The position numbers and the translations under genes are program-made. Below, piece after piece: positions 1 through 9,289 of a stretch of 64,000 nucleotides of DNA. The stretch lies in the NCBI GenBank assembly GCA_002083515.1, contig LWDN01000051.1, forward strand, positions 27,417-91,416, in the 5' to 3' direction. Position 1 is the first letter of the stretch, and every line of letters starts with the position of its first letter. Under the pieces are notes generated by a model. It had not been told where the DNA came from and searched no databases. It worked only from the letters and a program-made list of their open reading frames with translations. This stretch comes from Proteobacteria bacterium HN_bin10. Its GTDB lineage: Bacteria > Pseudomonadota > Alphaproteobacteria > Caulobacterales > Aquidulcibacteraceae.

Positions 1-40
1 CGCCGAGATCAAGAAGCTGATGGTGGAACGGCGGGTCTGA
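1..40 (+). CDS. 3' end of an unidentified gene
   Basis: Only the last dozen codons are present. They read through a charged stretch ending ...MVERRV and stop at TGA 38-40. The fragment is too short to assign to a family. It is inferred to be coding because the frame is open from the window edge and is followed by a small palindrome and then the next gene's ribosome-binding site. Confidence 0.4.
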   Translation, partial: AEIKKLMVERRV

Positions 41-70
41 GGCCCGGCATCGCGATTGCAAACCCTGAAG

Positions 71-87
71 CAGAGGTTAATCCTCTG
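71..87. other. Short palindrome before the first complete gene
   Basis: CAGAGG and CCTCTG form a perfect 6-bp inverted repeat around the loop TTAAT. It lies between the stop of the upstream gene and the Shine-Dalgarno of the secreted protein. No T-tract follows, so it is not a good intrinsic terminator. It could be a weak operator or a chance hairpin. Confidence 0.3.
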
Positions 88-103
88 TATCAGGGAGAGA
101 CAG

Positions 104-427
104 ATGGTCCGCCGCGCCTTCGCCATTGTCGCAATTCTGGCATTGACCTCGGTCGCCGCCACCGCCGGCAACACCTCGGCCAGCTTCGGCATCGGCCTCC
201 GCATCGTCGGAAAGTCGGGCGCCGGCCAGGCGCCCGCCTCCGCCGCAACCCGCACCTACACCTGGGGAGCGGCCGCCATTTCGGTGCTCAAGGCGGGCTT
301 CGCCGATCCCGTCCGGCTCGAGGCCGAATCCGGCCTCTACTGGTTCTCCGCCAGCCGCGATGGCCAGTCCTTCCGCATCGCCGTCGCCTCCCGCTCGGGC
401 GCCGTGGTCAGGGTCGAGCCGGCCTGA
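104..427 (+). CDS. Small secreted hypothetical protein
   Basis: This 107-residue protein belongs to no family I recognise. The N-terminus (MVRRAFAIVAILALTSVAA) is a typical Sec signal peptide, with likely cleavage after an Ala-rich stretch near residue 20. The rest is a small Gly/Ala/Ser-rich domain without cysteines, probably periplasmic. I chose ATG 104 over an upstream in-frame start at 56 because AGGGAGA sits 6-12 nt before it and because it puts the signal peptide at the N-terminus. It is followed by acnA on the same strand after an 82-nt gap. Its function is unknown. Confidence 0.55.
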   Translation: MVRRAFAIVAILALTSVAATAGNTSASFGIGLRIVGKSGAGQAPASAATRTYTWGAAAISVLKAGFADPVRLEAESGLYWFSASRDGQSFRIAVASRSGAVVRVEPA

Positions 428-509
428 CCGCGATCTCCGTCGTCGATCTGGTGCTGCACCGCAAAAGGTCCTATAGGCAGCGCCACATCCCCCATCGACT
501 GAGGCCGCC

Positions 510-3200
510 ATGTCCCTCGACAGCTTCAAATCCCGCAAGACGCTGAAGGTCGGTTCCCGCACCTATCGCTATTTCAGCCTGAAGGCCGCCGAGAAGAACG
601 GCCTTCCCGGCATTTCCCGCCTGCCCTATTCGCTCAAGGTCCTGGTCGAGAACCTGCTCCGCCACGAGGATGGCCGCACGGTGACGAAGGAAGCGATCGC
701 CGCCACCGCCCGCTGGCTCGACAATCGCGGCCGCGCCGAGGCCGAGGTGGGCTTCCGCCCGGCGCGGGTGCTGATGCAGGATTTCACCGGCGTGCCGGCG
801 GTCGTGGACCTCGCGGCGATGCGCGACGCGGCGGCGAAACTGGGCGCCGATCCTGAGCGCATCAATCCGCTGGTGCCGGTCGATCTCGTTATCGATCACT
901 CGGTGATGGTCGATCACTTCGCCAGCGACAACGCCTTCAAACAAAACGTCGACCTCGAATATCAGCGCAACGGCGAGCGCTACCAATTCCTCCGATGGGG
1001 GCAACAGGCGTTCAAGAATTTCCGCGTCGTCCCGCCGGGGACAGGCATCTGCCACCAGGTGAATCTCGAATATCTCGGTCAATCGGTTTGGACGCGCGAA
1101 GACGATGGCCAGACCTTCGCCTACCCCGACACGGTCGTCGGCACCGACAGCCACACCACCATGATCAACGGCATCGGCGTGCTGGGCTGGGGCGTTGGCG
1201 GCATCGAGGCGGAAGCGGCGATGCTTGGCCAGCCAGTATCGATGCTTATTCCCGAAGTGATTGGCTTCCGCTTAACCGGCAAGCTGCCGGAAGGCGCTAC
1301 GGCCACGGATCTTGTGCTGACGGTCACACAGATGCTCCGGAAGAAGGGCGTCGTCGGTAAGTTCGTGGAATTCTTCGGCCCCGGCCTCGACACGATGAGC
1401 GTCGAGGATCGCGCCACCATCGCCAACATGGCGCCTGAATACGGCGCGACCTGCGGCTTCTTTCCGGTCGATGGCAAGACCATCGACTATTTGCGGGCAA
1501 CCGGGCGCGATGCTGCGCGCGTTGCCCTGGTCGAGGCTTACTGCAAGCAGCAAGGCCTGTGGCGTACTGAGATTGAGCCGGAGTTCACCGACACGCTGGA
1601 GCTCTCGCTCGCCGACGTGCGCCCTTCGTTGGCGGGACCTAAGCGCCCGCAGGATCGCGTCGTCCTCGGTGCGCTGGCCGACGGTTTCACCAAGGCGATG
1701 ACCGAGGAATTCAAGAAAGGCGCCGAACTCAAGAAGCGCGCGCCTGTCGCGGACGCCAACCACGACATCGGCCACGGCGATGTGGTGATCGCCGCCATCA
1801 CTTCCTGCACCAACACCTCGAACCCATCGGTGCTGATCGCCGCGGGCCTGCTCGCGCGCAATGCGGTGGCGCGTGGCCTCAAAACCAAGCCGTGGGTGAA
1901 GACCTCGCTGGCGCCGGGAAGTCAGGTCGTCACCGACTATCTCGCGAAAGCGGGCCTAACCGACGACCTCGACGCGCTCGGATTCAATCTGGTTGGGTAC
2001 GGTTGCACGACCTGCATCGGCAATTCCGGTCCGCTGCCGCCGGCCATTTCCGCAGCGGTTTCTGAGAATGACCTCGTCGTCGCTTCTGTGCTGTCGGGCA
2101 ACCGCAACTTCGAAGGCCGAGTGAACCAGGACGTGCGGGCCAACTACCTCGCTTCGCCGCCACTGGTCGTCGCCTACGCGCTGGCGGGCTCGGTCTACAG
2201 CAATTTGGAAACCGAGCCATTGGGCACGGGCAAGGACGCGCGGCCGGTCTATCTTCGTGACATCTGGCCGACCAATGCCGAGATCGAAGAGGTGGTGCGC
2301 GCGTCGGTGACGCCCGAGATGTTTGCGTCGCGCTATGGCGATGTCTTCAAGGGCGACAAGCACTGGCAGGCCATCAAGGTCACGCCGGGCCGCACGTACG
2401 CGTGGGACATCGGCTCGACCTATGTGAAGCACCCGCCCTATTTCGAGGGCATGAGCATGACCCCGGCGCCGATCAAAGATGTGAAGGACGCGCGTATACT
2501 AGCGCTGTTCGGCGACAGCATCACCACCGACCACATCAGCCCCGCCGGCAACATCAAGAAGGCATCTCCCGCCGGGCGCTATCTGAGCGAGCATCAGGTC
2601 GCACAGGGAGACTTCAATTCCTACGGCGCGCGCCGCGGCAATCACGAAGTCATGATGCGCGGCACCTTCGCGAACATTCGCATCAAGAACGCCATGGTGA
2701 GGGACGCTAGCGGCGCCGTCATCGAGGCGCCGGACACGATCCATTATCCATCAGGCGAGCGCCTCGCCATGTATGACGCCGCCATGCGCTACCAGGCTGA
2801 GGGGCGCGAGCTGGTTGTCTTCGCGGGCAAAGAATACGGAACCGGCTCCTCGCGCGACTGGGCGGCGAAGGGAACGACATTGCTTGGCGTGCGGGCGGTC
2901 ATAGCCGAGAGCTTCGAGCGCATCCACCGGTCTAATCTGATCGGCATGGGCGTGCTGCCGCTGCAATTCATCGACGGCCAGAGCTGGTCCGGGCTGGGGC
3001 TGAGCGGCCGGGAAACGGTATCGATCTCCGGCCTCGGCGCACTTGGCCCACGGCAAACGATCACGCTCCGGATCACTCGCCCCGACGGCCAGACCGACGA
3101 AGTCGCGGTCAGATGCCGGATCGACACCGAGAACGAGGTGGAATACTTCCGAAACGGGGGAATTCTGCACTATGTGCTGCGCGGTCTGGCGAAGAGCTGA
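510..3200 (+). CDS. acnA: Aconitate hydratase AcnA
   Basis: TCA-cycle enzyme that interconverts citrate and isocitrate through cis-aconitate in the cytoplasm, using a [4Fe-4S] cluster. At 896 residues it has the normal length for the AcnA/IRP1 type. The three cluster ligands are visible: C433 in SCTNTSNP, and C499 and C502 in GCTTCIGN. The substrate-site blocks GTDSHTTMINGIG and YGTGSSRDWAAKG are also intact. The C-terminal swivel domain (from about residue 660) is complete. The gene is apparently monocistronic or co-transcribed with the DUF1223 gene 54 nt downstream. No anomalies were seen. Confidence 0.98.
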   Translation: MSLDSFKSRKTLKVGSRTYRYFSLKAAEKNGLPGISRLPYSLKVLVENLLRHEDGRTVTKEAIAATARWLDNRGRAEAEVGFRPARVLMQDFTGVPAVVDLAAMRDAAAKLGADPERINPLVPVDLVIDHSVMVDHFASDNAFKQNVDLEYQRNGERYQFLRWGQQAFKNFRVVPPGTGICHQVNLEYLGQSVWTREDDGQTFAYPDTVVGTDSHTTMINGIGVLGWGVGGIEAEAAMLGQPVSMLIPEVIGFRLTGKLPEGATATDLVLTVTQMLRKKGVVGKFVEFFGPGLDTMSVEDRATIANMAPEYGATCGFFPVDGKTIDYLRATGRDAARVALVEAYCKQQGLWRTEIEPEFTDTLELSLADVRPSLAGPKRPQDRVVLGALADGFTKAMTEEFKKGAELKKRAPVADANHDIGHGDVVIAAITSCTNTSNPSVLIAAGLLARNAVARGLKTKPWVKTSLAPGSQVVTDYLAKAGLTDDLDALGFNLVGYGCTTCIGNSGPLPPAISAAVSENDLVVASVLSGNRNFEGRVNQDVRANYLASPPLVVAYALAGSVYSNLETEPLGTGKDARPVYLRDIWPTNAEIEEVVRASVTPEMFASRYGDVFKGDKHWQAIKVTPGRTYAWDIGSTYVKHPPYFEGMSMTPAPIKDVKDARILALFGDSITTDHISPAGNIKKASPAGRYLSEHQVAQGDFNSYGARRGNHEVMMRGTFANIRIKNAMVRDASGAVIEAPDTIHYPSGERLAMYDAAMRYQAEGRELVVFAGKEYGTGSSRDWAAKGTTLLGVRAVIAESFERIHRSNLIGMGVLPLQFIDGQSWSGLGLSGRETVSISGLGALGPRQTITLRITRPDGQTDEVAVRCRIDTENEVEYFRNGGILHYVLRGLAKS

Positions 3201-3219
3201 GCCCTGGCCCGTTCGTAAC

Positions 3220-3240
3220 GGCGGTTTGATTAGAACCGCC
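3220..3240 (+). terminator. Hairpin after acnA (weak terminator)
   Basis: GGCGGTT and AACCGCC form a perfect 7-bp stem with a 7-nt loop, 20 nt after the acnA stop. It is followed by GC-rich sequence rather than a T-run. It may stabilise the acnA mRNA 3' end or only partly terminate before the DUF1223 gene. Confidence 0.4.
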
Positions 3241-3254
3241 GCGCCGGGCTCGTC

Positions 3255-3998
3255 ATGTTGCCCGGCATGATCGCCCGTATCGTTGCCGTGGCGCTTGTCG
3301 CCTTGGCGGCGGCCGCTCCCGCTCACGCCCAGACGCAGGGGCAGCGCGCGGAAATGGTCGTTGAACTCTACACCCACCAGGGATGCACCCAGTGCCCGCG
3401 CGCCAACCGGTTGCTGGGCGTGTTTTCGCGGGAGCAAGGCGTGCTGGCGCTGACCTTCCCAGTCGGCATCTGGGACTACCTCGGTTGGCATGACACGTAC
3501 GCGCAGCCGGAATTCTCGAGCCGCCAGCGGGCTTACTCGCAAGCGCTGCGCGTGCGGGGCCGATATACGCCGCAGCTGGTGGTCAACGGCGCGAGTACGG
3601 TGAGCGCTTCGGACTGGGACGAAGCACGCGCGATCTACGACGAACAGAAGCGCGCCGGCTGGCCTCAGAATGCCCCTGACGTCTCGCTGACCCTGCTGCG
3701 CAATGGCCGCGCCCGCGCCACCGTCGGCTCAGGAGTCAGCGGCGCGAATGCGGACATCTGGATGCTCGCCTACGATCCCGGCCCCATCACGGTTGTCATA
3801 ACTGGCGGCATCAATCGCAACCGCAGCGTGCCGCACTACAATCTAGTCAAGTGGATAGAGCGGGTGGGCACATGGGATGGTCCAGGGTCTTGGCACGAGC
3901 GTCCCCGTTGCCAACCCGAATGCGCCGTCATTGTGCAGGAGCCCAATGGCGGCCGCATACTGGCGGCCGCGTTCACCTACCGGCCAACGCGCTACTGA
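3255..3998 (+). CDS. DUF1223 secreted thioredoxin-like protein
   Basis: A 247-residue protein of the DUF1223 family, whose members adopt a thioredoxin-like fold of unknown substrate. A signal peptide (ATARIVAV-type hydrophobic stretch ending PAHA at residue 25) predicts a periplasmic location. The CxxC motif (C44-TQ-C47) occupies the thioredoxin active-site position after the strand VVELYTHQG. Two in-frame ATGs, at 3255 and 3267, are both compatible with the signal peptide. Neither has a strong ribosome-binding site, so the start is uncertain by four codons. It lies just downstream of acnA. A redox role for the cysteines is inferred from the family. Confidence 0.88.
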   Translation: MLPGMIARIVAVALVALAAAAPAHAQTQGQRAEMVVELYTHQGCTQCPRANRLLGVFSREQGVLALTFPVGIWDYLGWHDTYAQPEFSSRQRAYSQALRVRGRYTPQLVVNGASTVSASDWDEARAIYDEQKRAGWPQNAPDVSLTLLRNGRARATVGSGVSGANADIWMLAYDPGPITVVITGGINRNRSVPHYNLVKWIERVGTWDGPGSWHERPRCQPECAVIVQEPNGGRILAAAFTYRPTRY

Positions 3999-4001
3999 GC
4001 T

Positions 4002-5009
4002 CTATTGTGCGCCGGGCACGAGGCGGCTGAGCGGCGCCGCGAGGGCCTCTGCTTCGCTGTCGCTGAGAGCATAGGCCCAGGCGGCGGATCGGTTGTTGAT
4101 CTCCAGCGCCGCCGGCTCTTGCTCGGGCGCGCCAGCGCGCGCAACGAGCTTCACCCAGGTGCGATTGTCGCTCACGATCAATTCGGCATCGATGGCGACG
4201 CCGTCGAAGGTTGTCGCCCGCACGCGCGCACGCGGCGGCCCTTGAATGGCGGGCGCCGTTCGCACGTCCACGGGCTGCAACTGCGTCAGGCGCTCGGCGG
4301 TAGAGGTTACCGTCGACTGCGCCAAAGACGCCAAGGCCGGGGCCGCAATGCGCCAGGGCTGATCGGCGCCGTCGCGGGCGAGAATGTAGGCGCGGCCCTC
4401 CGCCGGCACGATCTCGACGCGCGCCAGGCGTTCGGCGGCGATGTTTAAAGGTTGCAGGTCCATCCAGGTCGCCACGTCGCGCAACGGCGGCAGTTCGCCA
4501 TCGGCCGCCCAGGTTTGCGCCTCGCCGGGGCGCCGCACGTAGAGGCCGTTGGTTTCGACGCCCAGGATCAGGTTGACCAGCAAGGCGCCGCGACCGTCTT
4601 CTACCTGAATCAAAATCCCCCGGCCGCCCTCGCGTGGATCGGTGACGCCCAGACGCTCGTGCTTCGAGGCGTCGCTGGTCATGCGCCGCAGATAGCGCAG
4701 GCTCTCCAAGCCTTCCGTCAGTTGCGCCAGACGCCCCGACAAGACGGGGTAGCCGTCGCGATCCCGCATCGCCCAGCCCTGCTGCGTGCGTTCGATTCTG
4801 TAGGTCGCTTCCGCGCTGGTCACGGAGATACGCTGGGCGCCGCCGATGGTCTCCGCCAGCCCGGGCAAAACGGGGCCGGACGCGTTGTTGGGATCCAATC
4901 CCCGCGACTCGATCGCCAGCGTCACTGCGGCAATCACCGTAAGCGCGCCCGCGATCAGGAACAAAGATAGCGAACGCGCCCTGCGCCGCTCCCCCAGGCC
5001 AGCCGTCAT
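4002..5009 (-). CDS. DUF4340 protein of Gld-type ABC locus
   Basis: This 335-residue protein has one N-terminal membrane anchor (about residues 13-33, LSLFLIAGALTVIAAVTLAI). The long remainder matches the DUF4340 pattern of repeated beta-rich modules (VLSGRLAQLTEGLESLRYL, LYVRRPGEAQTW). It is the last gene of a four-gene minus-strand unit and overlaps the upstream gldG-like gene by 4 nt (ATGA), so translation is probably coupled. DUF4340 proteins regularly accompany GldA/GldF/GldG-like ABC systems. The molecular role is not established. Confidence 0.85.
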   Translation of the reverse strand: MTAGLGERRRARSLSLFLIAGALTVIAAVTLAIESRGLDPNNASGPVLPGLAETIGGAQRISVTSAEATYRIERTQQGWAMRDRDGYPVLSGRLAQLTEGLESLRYLRRMTSDASKHERLGVTDPREGGRGILIQVEDGRGALLVNLILGVETNGLYVRRPGEAQTWAADGELPPLRDVATWMDLQPLNIAAERLARVEIVPAEGRAYILARDGADQPWRIAAPALASLAQSTVTSTAERLTQLQPVDVRTAPAIQGPPRARVRATTFDGVAIDAELIVSDNRTWVKLVARAGAPEQEPAALEINNRSAAWAYALSDSEAEALAAPLSRLVPGAQ

Positions 5010-6946
5010 GATCGCGCACTCCCGCGCCGCTGACGGCGCCAGAATAGGAACAGACCAGCGCCAGCGATCAGCAACGGCGCCAGCCAGACGTTGATGAAAA
5101 GAACAATCGCCTGCAGCCGGTCGATATCGCCGCGAAGGTCGCGGACGAGACCGCGCAGCTCGGTGCGAATTTCGCCTTCGCGGGTGCGGAAGCGGTCGAC
5201 CTCCTGCTGTTCTTCAGGCGTAAGCTCAGCGCCCAGATCGCCGGCGAAGAACCCCGAACCGCGGCCGCGCGCCTGCAATTGCTCCAGCCGGGCTTGCGTT
5301 TGCTGCAGATCGGCTTCGAGCTCTTGCTGACGGCTTTCGATGCGTCGCTGCGCATCGCGCTCCATGTCTTCGACCAGTTCCATGCGCCGTTGCGCGGGCG
5401 CGCGGGAGCGCAAAGAAACAAGCGCATCGGAGCCACCGAGCACGTCGATGGCATTCAATGCGAACGCGGCGTTGTCCGCCGCGGTGGCGCCACTTTGGGG
5501 ATCGACGTAAAAATCGTCCGCCAGGAAATCGACATCGGAAACGATCACGATTTGCGCCGGAACTGCCGATTGCGTCAGCGGCGGCGCCGCCTCCTCCGTC
5601 TCTGGCTCGACCGGCGCGGCGCCGGCCTCGGCCGCCTCAGGCGCCGGATCGGCGGGGCGCCCTTCTGGGTATGCACTGGTGAGCTGACCGGAGAGGCGCA
5701 GCGCAATCGTCTCAACCCGTCCGCCGCTCGATGGCCACATGGCGTTGATGTCCATCGGCGAGGGACGCATCAGCGCCTGCTCGCTCGGCAGGCGCATGGT
5801 CCGGCCGCTCGTGCGCGCGAGCGGCTGAATCTCCACGCCGTCCTTGCGCGTGTAGGTGAGCCCGCCAGCGAGACCGAAATTGATGCCGCGCCGCAGCCAA
5901 GCGGTCATCAGATCTTCGCGATCCAGTCGCTCCGCCGGAATCTGGAAGAAGAGCGGCTGCGGCGCTTGGCCGGTCTGGCCGGTCACGGGGTCCTGCACTT
6001 GCACGGGCAGCGCGCCCTCGCCGTCGAGGACGACGCTCGGCGCCATGGTCACGCCCCACGCGCCCAGCAATGGCCCCAATGTTGAAGAGGTTGGCATCGG
6101 CGCGACAGGACTGAACGGATCGAAGCCGCCCCCGGACTGCTGCGCCGTCAACGAGGCGGGATCGAGCGCGATAAAGGCCCGCCCCTTGCGCAGGATGAAT
6201 TGATCGATCGCGAACAATTGTTGCGGCGACAGCGCTCCCGGATGCACGATGGCCAGCACATCCGCATCCGCCGGTATCGCTATGAAATCGGGCGCGAGTC
6301 TTGTGACGTCGAGCAAGCGACCCATTTCGACGGCAAACACCGATTGGGCGGATGCGCCGAATGTCGGATCGGCCGCCGCCGCCGGGTCGATCGGCAACGA
6401 CGTGATCAGCGCCACCCGGGTGCGGCTCGGGTTCTCAAGTTCGAAGATGAGGCGCGTGATCTCGTATTCCAGGAAGGGTTCGCGTTGCGGATCGAACACC
6501 GGGATCGTTCGGCTGTCGTCGATCGCATTGGCGCCGGTGAGACCGAAATAGACCGGGTCCGCGCCCTCGAACAAACGCAACGGTTGTATGCCCGCCTCGG
6601 CCGCCGCGTCCTCGGCTTCCGTGAACGGCTCGACATTGACTTCCGAAAACCGAACCTTGCCGCCCGACTGCGCCTGAAACGTCTGCAGCATTTCGCGCAC
6701 GCGCGAAGCATAAGTCTGCAATTGGGGAGCAGCGCGCGCCGCGTCTCGCGAATAGTAGAGCGTCAGTTGCACCGGCTCGGACAGGTCGCGCAGCGTCTGC
6801 CGCGTCCCCTGACTGATCGAGTAGAGCTGATTTTCTGTCAGATCGAGCCGCCATGACCGAAACCACGAATTGACGATCAGGTTCGAAGCCACAAACGAGA
6901 CCAGCAAAGCCAGCGCAGCAAACAGCGCGTAACGGCGAGCGCTCAT
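5006..6946 (-). CDS. gldG: GldG-like ABC transporter auxiliary protein
   Basis: A 646-residue membrane-anchored protein. It has an N-terminal transmembrane helix (residues 7-25), a large extracytoplasmic ABC_transp_aux-type domain (from about residue 40, including TLYYSRD and RVREMLQTF), and a C-terminal transmembrane helix near residues 615-635. A coiled-coil Glu/Gln/Arg-rich stretch (about residues 535-600) precedes the last helix, and an acidic Pro/Ala-rich linker lies near residue 440. These features match GldG of the GldFG ABC system. In Bacteroidetes that system is linked to gliding. In proteobacteria the family is widespread and its substrate is unknown. It sits 4 nt downstream of the permease gene and overlaps the DUF4340 gene. 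Confidence 0.88.
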   Translation of the reverse strand: MSARRYALFAALALLVSFVASNLIVNSWFRSWRLDLTENQLYSISQGTRQTLRDLSEPVQLTLYYSRDAARAAPQLQTYASRVREMLQTFQAQSGGKVRFSEVNVEPFTEAEDAAAEAGIQPLRLFEGADPVYFGLTGANAIDDSRTIPVFDPQREPFLEYEITRLIFELENPSRTRVALITSLPIDPAAAADPTFGASAQSVFAVEMGRLLDVTRLAPDFIAIPADADVLAIVHPGALSPQQLFAIDQFILRKGRAFIALDPASLTAQQSGGGFDPFSPVAPMPTSSTLGPLLGAWGVTMAPSVVLDGEGALPVQVQDPVTGQTGQAPQPLFFQIPAERLDREDLMTAWLRRGINFGLAGGLTYTRKDGVEIQPLARTSGRTMRLPSEQALMRPSPMDINAMWPSSGGRVETIALRLSGQLTSAYPEGRPADPAPEAAEAGAAPVEPETEEAAPPLTQSAVPAQIVIVSDVDFLADDFYVDPQSGATAADNAAFALNAIDVLGGSDALVSLRSRAPAQRRMELVEDMERDAQRRIESRQQELEADLQQTQARLEQLQARGRGSGFFAGDLGAELTPEEQQEVDRFRTREGEIRTELRGLVRDLRGDIDRLQAIVLFINVWLAPLLIAGAGLFLFWRRQRRGSARS

Positions 6947-6950
6947 GATC

Positions 6951-7699
6951 TCAGCCTCCCCGCCGCGCGTCGACCGCCAAAGCGGTGAAGGCCAGGCAAA
7001 GCCCGATCAGGGATGCGAAATAGAACACCGAGCGAAACTCCACGACCCCGCGCTGAGCGGCGTCGAAGTGATGCAGAATCGAAAAGCGCGCGACGGCTTC
7101 CGCAACCGCGCCGGGAACGAAAGTGCTGAAGAAATCGAGCACCAGCGGCAGACCCAGCGCCGTGAGCAAGAACGACACGAGCACCGAGAGCACAAATGCC
7201 ACGATCTGCGCCTGCGTCAGCGCCGACATCGCAGAGCCGATGGCGATGTAAGCGCCCGCCATCAAGAGGCTGGCCAGATAGGCGGTGAAGATCGCGGCGT
7301 TGTCCGGCGACCCAAGCGCGTTCACCGTCGCCCACAACGGCGCAGTGAGCAACAAGGCGGCGCCCGCCACCGTCCAAGCGGCTAGAAACTTGCCGAGCAC
7401 CAGCGACCAAGTCGGCGCCGGCAGCGTCATCAGCAATTCAATGGCCCCCGAGCGGCTCTCCTCGGCCCATAGCCGCATCGCGACCGCGGGCAAGAAGACC
7501 ATGAATATCCAAGGATGGAACGCGAAGAAGCCGCTCAAATCGGCGCGCCGCGCTTCGAAGAAGCCGCCAATCTGGAACGTGAACAAGCCGATCGCGAACA
7601 GAAACACGGCCACGAAAACGTAGGCCGTTGGCGTCGTCACGTAGGAGAGCAACTCTCGTCTATAGATCGCGAGCATGCTGGCGAGGCCGGGGCGTTTCT

Positions 7700-7703
<4 letters not shown>
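6951..7703 (-). CDS. ABC transporter permease (GldF-like)
   Basis: A 250-residue ABC-2 type permease with six predicted membrane helices. The first follows a short basic N-terminus (MKKRPGLASMLAIYRRELLS), and the WAEESRSGAIELLMTLP segment is typical of ABC2_membrane_3/GldF proteins. I placed the start at the ATG that overlaps the ATPase stop by 4 nt (ATGA). A longer open frame upstream reads antisense-like Arg/Gly sequence inside the ATPase gene. It partners with the ATPase immediately upstream and with the GldG-like protein downstream. Confidence 0.9.
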
Positions 7704-8422
<719 letters not shown>

Positions 8423-8492
8423 GTGGATTGAGTTCCCCGCTCGAAATCGAGCGCCGCTCTTAAGGTGGATCGCCCGAAAACGCTACCGCTTC

Positions 8493-8501
8493 TTATCCAC
8501 A
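8493..8501 (+). promoter_or_regulatory. DnaA-box-like site (perfect consensus)
   Basis: TTATCCACA matches the canonical DnaA box exactly. It lies 71 bp upstream of the GldA-like start codon. A second box with one mismatch lies exactly 100 bp away. A perfect 9-mer is expected by chance about once in this amount of sequence, so function is only suggested by the pairing and the intergenic location. Confidence 0.45.
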
Positions 8502-8592
8502 GGAGCCGCGAATCAGTTTGGGCATCGAAACGTGCGCGCGAACCCTACGTCGGACCGATCGAACCGCCTGAAGGGATCGCCCTGTCTGGGGA

Positions 8593-8601
8593 TTATCCAC
8601 G
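8593..8601 (+). promoter_or_regulatory. DnaA-box-like site (one mismatch)
   Basis: TTATCCACG differs from the DnaA consensus only at the last base. It has the same orientation as the perfect box 100 bp to its left. It is embedded in a GGGG...CCCC palindromic context. Binding by DnaA is inference. Confidence 0.35.
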
Positions 8602-8680
8602 CCCCATCGGCGCCCCGCACGCGTCCTCAGAGTGGGCGCAAACCCTCATGCCACAAGGCTTTTACGCCCCGCATACGACA

Positions 8681-8703
8681 AAGCCCGCGACGGGCGCGGG
8701 CTT
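8681..8703. terminator. Strong hairpin, probable intrinsic terminator
   Basis: AAGCCCGCG and CGCGGGCTT form a perfect 9-bp stem around a 5-nt loop. On the minus strand it is followed by TTTGT, and on the plus strand by ATT, so it could work in either direction. No established gene reads into it. It therefore implies a transcript from a small unannotated unit, either the 25-codon minus-strand ORF that ends at 8702 or a plus-strand small RNA starting within 8430-8680. Confidence 0.55.
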
Positions 8704-8923
8704 ATTGGAAGCAGTGTGACCAGCCGAAGCGCGTACCCCGGGGGGCTGGGGGGGCTGATGGATACCGGAGCACGAGCATTTCTCCGGCTGGCCACGAAAC
8801 TAGGTTCGCGCCGCAATGGGGCCAGGGCAAGTATAAAGTTTGTCGGAATGTGGATGTGCAATATTTGTAATACTGTAACCCATATGCTCCGCTGAGGCAG
8901 ATGAGGGGCGCGAGCCGACAAGC

Positions 8924-9232
8924 ATGCAGAGGCGTACCGTATTTTTCGAGCGCGCGGAACTGGACAGCCTCTTTCGCCTCTATGGCCGGATGGTCGCAGC
9001 CGGCGAATGGCGCGATTACGCCCTCGACGCTCTTCCCGACCGCGCCCTGTTCAGCGTCTACCGCCGCACCAGCGAGGCGCCGCTCTATCAAATCGAAAAG
9101 CGCCCCGAGGACGCCCGTCGGCAGGGTCCCTACGCCGTCCGGGCCATCGATGGGCGCATCCTTCGGCGAGGCCACGATCTCGCCCGGGTGCTTGACGTGC
9201 TGACGCCGAAGCGAATGCAGATCGTGGACTAA
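8924..9232 (+). CDS. DUF2794 family protein
   Basis: This 102-residue protein matches the DUF2794 family, conserved in Alphaproteobacteria. The recognisable blocks are LYGRMVAAGEWRDYALD, LFSVYRRTSEAPLYQIEK and RRGHDLARVLDVL. It is a small soluble protein without a signal peptide. Its function is not known. It starts at the ATG after CGACAAGC with only a weak Shine-Dalgarno (GAGG further upstream). A terminator shared with the convergent Bax-inhibitor gene follows directly. Confidence 0.9.
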   Translation: MQRRTVFFERAELDSLFRLYGRMVAAGEWRDYALDALPDRALFSVYRRTSEAPLYQIEKRPEDARRQGPYAVRAIDGRILRRGHDLARVLDVLTPKRMQIVD

Positions 9233-9234
9233 GC

Positions 9235-9264
9235 AAAACGCCCCAGCCTGGAGGGGCCGGGGCG
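9235..9264 (-). terminator. Intrinsic terminator of the Bax inhibitor-1 gene
   Basis: Read on the minus strand, a GC-rich stem (CGCCCC pairing with GGGGCG, extended by an inner GGCC/GGC pairing) is followed by TTTTGC. It lies 25 nt beyond the stop codon of the minus-strand gene and abuts the end of the DUF2794 gene. Confidence 0.75.
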
Positions 9265-9289
9265 CTGCGTTGAACCTGCTCGACGGGTC

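Larger units (their letters stand above)
8423..8923. other. 500-bp non-coding region between divergent genes
   Basis: No convincing gene is present between the GldA-like gene (minus) and the DUF2794 gene (plus). The region contains two TTATCCAC-type sites 100 bp apart, a strong 9-bp-stem hairpin, and a G-rich run (GGGGGG CT GGGGGGG, 8740-8754). It also has a relatively AT-rich segment around 8830-8885 that probably holds the DUF2794 promoter. A 25-codon minus-strand ORF (8702-8779) ends directly at the hairpin. An unannotated small RNA is possible but cannot be shown here. Confidence 0.5.

Noticed and set aside
8738..8756. G-rich run as a G-quadruplex
   Set aside because: Only two long G-tracts separated by CT are present. 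A stable intramolecular quadruplex is not convincingly predicted by eye.
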